Below, one piece after another: positions 60,915-64,000 of a stretch of DNA of 64,000 nt (position 1 is the first letter of the stretch; every line of letters starts with the position of its first letter). The stretch comes from Aliidiomarina minuta (GTDB lineage Bacteria > Pseudomonadota > Gammaproteobacteria > Enterobacterales > Alteromonadaceae). The translations under genes and the position numbers were made by a program. The notes under the pieces were generated by a model, which saw nothing but the letters and a program-made list of their open reading frames with translations, had not been told where the DNA came from and searched no databases. Location of the stretch: the NCBI RefSeq assembly GCF_003987145.1, contig NZ_PIPL01000001.1, forward strand, positions 124,001 to 188,000, written 5' to 3'.

Positions 60915-61751
60915 TTACAGCTGATGCCACGCCGGAGAGGTGTTCAACCCTTGCGCAACAAAGCCGCTAAACTCGGTTGGGAGCTCAGACAGAGCGTGGT
61001 TTGCTGATTCCTCGCTGGGAAAGCAGCCAAATACACAAGCCCCGGTACCAGTCATTCGGGTCGGGGCGTATTCTAACAACCAGGCCAGGGCATTGGCAAC
61101 AGAAGGCTGTAAACGGCAGACCAAATCCTGACAGTCATTACGGTACTGTTGCCAGTTTTCCGGGTTGCCATTTACGATGGGTGTTCTGCGGGGCAGGTCA
61201 GGGTGGGTAAAGACTTCAGCGGTGCTGACATGCACCTGAGGGTTGACGATCAGATACCAGTTTTGCTCCGGTTCAGCATATATAAGTTTTTCTCCGACAC
61301 CCTGTGCAAAAGCGGCTTTGCCTCTGACGAAAACAGGAACATCAGCTCCCAGTTGCAAGCCGATTTCAGCGAGTTGGTCAATGGAAAGCTGAAGTTGCCA
61401 CAATTTATTCAGTGCTAATAAAGTACTGGCAGCGTCTGAGGAGCCGCCTCCTAAACCGCCTCCCATAGGGATTTTTTTATGTAACGTAATGGTAGCGCCC
61501 TGGTTCCTGTCGTGGCGTAAGGGCAGTAAACGCTGCGCGGCCTGAATAATAAGATTGTTCTGAGGAGAAACCCCGGGGATGTCGTTACTCAACTGCACAT
61601 GACCAGTGTCGGTTAACTGAAAGTGGAGCTCGTCGCAGACTGAAAGGAATTGAAACAGGGTTTCCAGTTCGTGATAACCGTCATCGCGGCGTCCGGTGAT
61701 GTGCAAAAAGAGATTTATCTTGGCCGGAGCCGCTATACTTATTTCAGTCAT
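60915..61751 (-). CDS. ispE: 4-diphosphocytidyl-2-C-methyl-D-erythritol kinase
   Basis: IspE is a GHMP kinase in the non-mevalonate isoprenoid route. The 278-aa protein has APAKINLFLHITGRRDDGYHEL, the ATP loop PMGGGLGGGSSDAA and the C-terminal MTGTGACVFG. It starts at 61751 in the lolB stop region (ATGACTGA), so it is translationally coupled; ispE-prs follow lolB as in E. coli. Confidence 0.96.
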   Translation of the reverse strand: MTEISIAAPAKINLFLHITGRRDDGYHELETLFQFLSVCDELHFQLTDTGHVQLSNDIPGVSPQNNLIIQAAQRLLPLRHDRNQGATITLHKKIPMGGGLGGGSSDAASTLLALNKLWQLQLSIDQLAEIGLQLGADVPVFVRGKAAFAQGVGEKLIYAEPEQNWYLIVNPQVHVSTAEVFTHPDLPRRTPIVNGNPENWQQYRNDCQDLVCRLQPSVANALAWLLEYAPTRMTGTGACVFGCFPSEESANHALSELPTEFSGFVAQGLNTSPAWHQL

Positions 61752-62409
61752 AATGGGTCTCATCTTCCGGGCTAATAATCTGCCAGCGCGATATATTCAG
61801 GCGAATGCGGTAATCGCTGGACTCGAGTTCAAGGGAGTGGGGGACTAATGCGCTATGATTCTGAGCCGCCGCATAATTGCTGAGTAGTACTGACCAGCGG
61901 TCGCTGGCCTGGCCTGGTTCGCTGACATCAACCTGGTAAGAAGCGAGGCTGCCATCTTCAAAATAACGTGGCTGAAGCAATCTGGTGCCAGGGTGGCGGC
62001 CAAGCAGGGCGTCATTAATCAGCTCGACCGGCAGGTAAATATTAAGATTTTGTACCAACAGTTCGCTGACATCACGGGCATAATACTGATTGTCATCATC
62101 GTCGGTTAGAATGGCATAACCTGGCTGCTGCTCTAACTGCGCTAACGTACCTCTCAACGGATGTGAAATTCGTATATACAGACTTTCTGGTGCCTGTTGC
62201 CAGCGAATACTGGCGCTGTGGCGTTCGTTATCTCTGAAATTGAAAAAAGCCATGCGCGCCTGAAACTCCCAGTTATCAATGTCCGCCAGCTGTGCCTGAT
62301 GAGTGGCGATTAACTGCTGATCAGCATCTGTTTCTGATACTGAGTCGGGGCGTGAAGCACAGGCCGTCAGAAACAAAGTTATTAGCATCAAAAAGCAAAT
62401 GTGTCGCAT
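61744..62409 (-). CDS. lolB: Outer-membrane lipoprotein LolB
   Basis: LolB receives lipoproteins from LolA and inserts them in the outer membrane. The 221-aa product has a signal peptide with lipobox LTAC, then an 11-strand half barrel: WEFQARMAFFNFRDNERHSA and IRWQQAPESLYIRISHPL are typical. The end overlaps ispE by 8 nt. It diverges from hemA across about 130 bp, as in E. coli. Confidence 0.94.
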   Translation of the reverse strand: MRHICFLMLITLFLTACASRPDSVSETDADQQLIATHQAQLADIDNWEFQARMAFFNFRDNERHSASIRWQQAPESLYIRISHPLRGTLAQLEQQPGYAILTDDDDNQYYARDVSELLVQNLNIYLPVELINDALLGRHPGTRLLQPRYFEDGSLASYQVDVSEPGQASDRWSVLLSNYAAAQNHSALVPHSLELESSDYRIRLNISRWQIISPEDETHYD

Positions 62410-62442
62410 GAAATTTCCAGATTAAGTTAATCGCTTATGAAG

Positions 62443-62471
62443 TTGACCACAAAAGCGACCCTGCTTTCAAT
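62443..62471 (+). promoter_or_regulatory. Candidate sigma70 promoter of hemA
   Basis: TTGACC (62443-62448) and TTCAAT (62466-62471) are 17 bp apart, about 70 bp before the hemA ATG. The -10 box is a weak 4/6 match. Confidence 0.4.
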
Positions 62472-62542
62472 AAGGCGTGCTTTACCATACAATATGGGGC
62501 CTGATTTTATAGCTATACTTGAAGCTTGGTAGCCGCGCATAT

Positions 62543-63787
62543 ATGACCATCTTAGCACTTGGTGTTAACCATAAAACTGCCTCCGTGGAAGTTCGTGAAA
62601 AGGTTGCCTTTCAACCTGAAGAACTTGAAATGGCGCTGCAGTCGCTGACCCAGTTAGGTCATGTTTCCGAAAGCGTTATTGTATCTACCTGTAATCGTAC
62701 AGAATTGTATTGCCATCTTGAAGAAGATGATCTAACCCCGGTGATTGAATGGTTCGCTGCCTTTCACCAGTTACCTGCAGACGAACTGAGTCAGTACTTG
62801 TATCAGCATGCTGATGTGGGCGCTATTAATCATTTGATGTCAGTCGCTTCGGGGCTTGATTCACTTGTGCTCGGCGAACCACAAATTCTGGGCCAGGTGA
62901 AGCAGGCTTTCCAGCAGGCTCGTGAAGCTGGCACCGTAGGGACGATATTTGAACGGCTGTTCCAATCTACTTTCTCGGTCGCAAAAGACGTGCGAACCAA
63001 TACCGAAGTAGGTCAGAACGCGGTATCTGTTGCTTTTGCTGCCGTTAATCTGGCGAAACACATCTTTTCCAGTCTTTCGAAGGCCCGCGTATTGCTGGTT
63101 GGCGCGGGAGAAACCGCAGAGCTGGTGGCGCGTCACTTAAGTGAGCAGGGTGTCGCCCGTATTCAGATAGCTAACCGTACTCGTAGTCGTGGCGAAGCAC
63201 TGGCAAAAGCAGTGGGTGGAGAGGCGCATTCGTTAACTGACCTGCATGAGTTATTACCGCAGGCAGATATTGTTATCTCATCTACGGCAAGCCCTTTACC
63301 TATCATCGGTAAAGGTTTGATTGAAAGCGCCATTAAAAAACGCCGGCATCAGCCTATGCTGCTCATTGATTTGGCCGTTCCCCGTGACATTGAGGAGCAG
63401 GTCAGTGAGTTGGATGATGTTTATCTGTATACGGTTGATGACTTGCAGAGCATTGTTAGTGAAAACCGTGCCCAACGTGAAACTCAGGCGGATGTAGCCC
63501 GCGATATGATTAGTTTGCAGGCGCAGGCGTTTAACGAGTGGCTGCGCAGTCTCAATAGTGTAGATCTGCTACGCCGTTATCGTTCCGGCAATGAGGCGCT
63601 GATGCAACAGCCTTTGGACCGGGCCCTGAATGCACTGGCAGCCGGTAAACCTGCCAACGAAGTGGTGCAGGAGCTAGCCAACCGACTAACGAACACTTTG
63701 ATGCATGAACCTACGCGTGCGATACAGGATGCGGGACGGCGAGGGGATTTAACTGCCCTGGCTGCCTATCAGAAATTAATTAAATAA
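62543..63787 (+). CDS. hemA: Glutamyl-tRNA reductase
   Basis: HemA makes glutamate-1-semialdehyde from Glu-tRNA, the first step of C5 haem synthesis. The 414-aa protein starts MTILALGVNHKTASVEVREK and has the catalytic Cys in IVSTCNRTELYC, the NADPH fold VLLVGAGETAELVARHL and a C-terminal dimer domain. The start at 62543 follows the family; the frame runs on to a TTG at 62519 without support. It is followed by prfA after 17 bp, as in E. coli hemA-prfA. Confidence 0.96.
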   Translation: MTILALGVNHKTASVEVREKVAFQPEELEMALQSLTQLGHVSESVIVSTCNRTELYCHLEEDDLTPVIEWFAAFHQLPADELSQYLYQHADVGAINHLMSVASGLDSLVLGEPQILGQVKQAFQQAREAGTVGTIFERLFQSTFSVAKDVRTNTEVGQNAVSVAFAAVNLAKHIFSSLSKARVLLVGAGETAELVARHLSEQGVARIQIANRTRSRGEALAKAVGGEAHSLTDLHELLPQADIVISSTASPLPIIGKGLIESAIKKRRHQPMLLIDLAVPRDIEEQVSELDDVYLYTVDDLQSIVSENRAQRETQADVARDMISLQAQAFNEWLRSLNSVDLLRRYRSGNEALMQQPLDRALNALAAGKPANEVVQELANRLTNTLMHEPTRAIQDAGRRGDLTALAAYQKLIK

Positions 63788-63804
63788 TTATAACAGGGTA
63801 CAAC

Positions 63805-64000
63805 ATGAAAGAGTCTATCGTTCGCAAGCTGGAAGGCCTGGTGGAGCGCTATGAAGAAGTGCAGATGCTGCTTGGTGATCCCGATGTGATAAGCAAGCAG
63901 GACCAGTTTCGTGCCTTGTCGAAAGAATATTCCCAGCTTGAGGAAACTGTGAAATGTTTTCAGCAGTATCAGCAGGCTCAGTCTGATGAACAGGCGGCTA
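63805..64000 (+). CDS. prfA: Peptide chain release factor 1 (partial)
   Basis: The first 65 codons run off the right edge. MKESIVRKLEGLVERYEEVQ and LLGDPDVISKQDQFRALSKE match the N-terminal helical domain of RF1, which reads UAA and UAG stop codons. AACAGGG lies upstream of the ATG. The hemA-prfA order is standard. Confidence 0.95.
   Translation, partial: MKESIVRKLEGLVERYEEVQMLLGDPDVISKQDQFRALSKEYSQLEETVKCFQQYQQAQSDEQAA

Overview
The window is a chromosomal segment of a gammaproteobacterium. Gene order and protein sequences resemble Idiomarinaceae (Idiomarina/Aliidiomarina) or close Alteromonadales relatives; this is inferred from synteny and family resemblance, with no database search. Base composition looks mid-range and even throughout. 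I see no prophage, integrase, IS element, CRISPR array or rRNA operon.

Layout. (1) 1-2413, plus strand: the 3' end of pnp, then nlpI overlapping an unusual metalloprotease gene. (2) 2467-22019, minus strand: a long envelope and housekeeping block, lipA-lipB-ybeD-dacA-rlpA-mltB-rodA-mrdA-rlmH-rsfS-nadD-holA-lptE-leuS, a 67-aa membrane protein, then lnt-corC-ybeY-ybeZ-miaB. It joins lipoylation, peptidoglycan synthesis and remodelling, ribosome maturation, lipoprotein acylation and LPS export. (3) 22095-24237: a DMT transporter and a ubiF-type hydroxylase. (4) 24309-24788: five minus-strand tRNA genes (Met, Leu-UAG, Gln, Gln, Leu-CAG) behind a strong sigma70-like promoter; E. coli also has tRNA genes beside ubiF. 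(5) 24936-27034: an SDR and fumC. (6) 27227-32330, plus strand: a stand-alone EAL protein, then a compact operon encoding a periplasmic cupredoxin, a membrane GGDEF/EAL protein, a DUF3034-type outer-membrane protein and an exported truncated haemoglobin. (7) 32327-32620: a tandem REP/REPIN array. (8) 32629-35014, minus strand: ychF-pth-rplY. (9) 35170-59673: about 25 kb of metabolic, stress and hypothetical genes on both strands (catalase, BCAT, BON lipoprotein, SDRs, metalloprotease, acyl-CoA transferase, PPIase, M14 peptidase, LysR, YbiT, D-lactate dehydrogenase with lactate permease, ADH, YqjD/E/K-like genes). (10) 59923-64000: prs-ispE-lolB on minus and hemA-prfA on plus.

The best candidate for an under-described system is the 28122-32330 operon. 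It places a predicted type 1 copper protein, a c-di-GMP phosphodiesterase with a degenerate GGDEF domain, a beta-barrel and a haem protein across the envelope. This suggests envelope redox, NO, O2 or copper sensing coupled to c-di-GMP. Other notable points are a metalloprotease translationally coupled to the protease adaptor NlpI, a 127-bp-period REPIN array whose first GTAG supplies the globin stop codon, a frameshifted DUF5924/DUF2914-type gene, an rplY leader with two hairpins, and an ldhA start codon enclosed in a hairpin.
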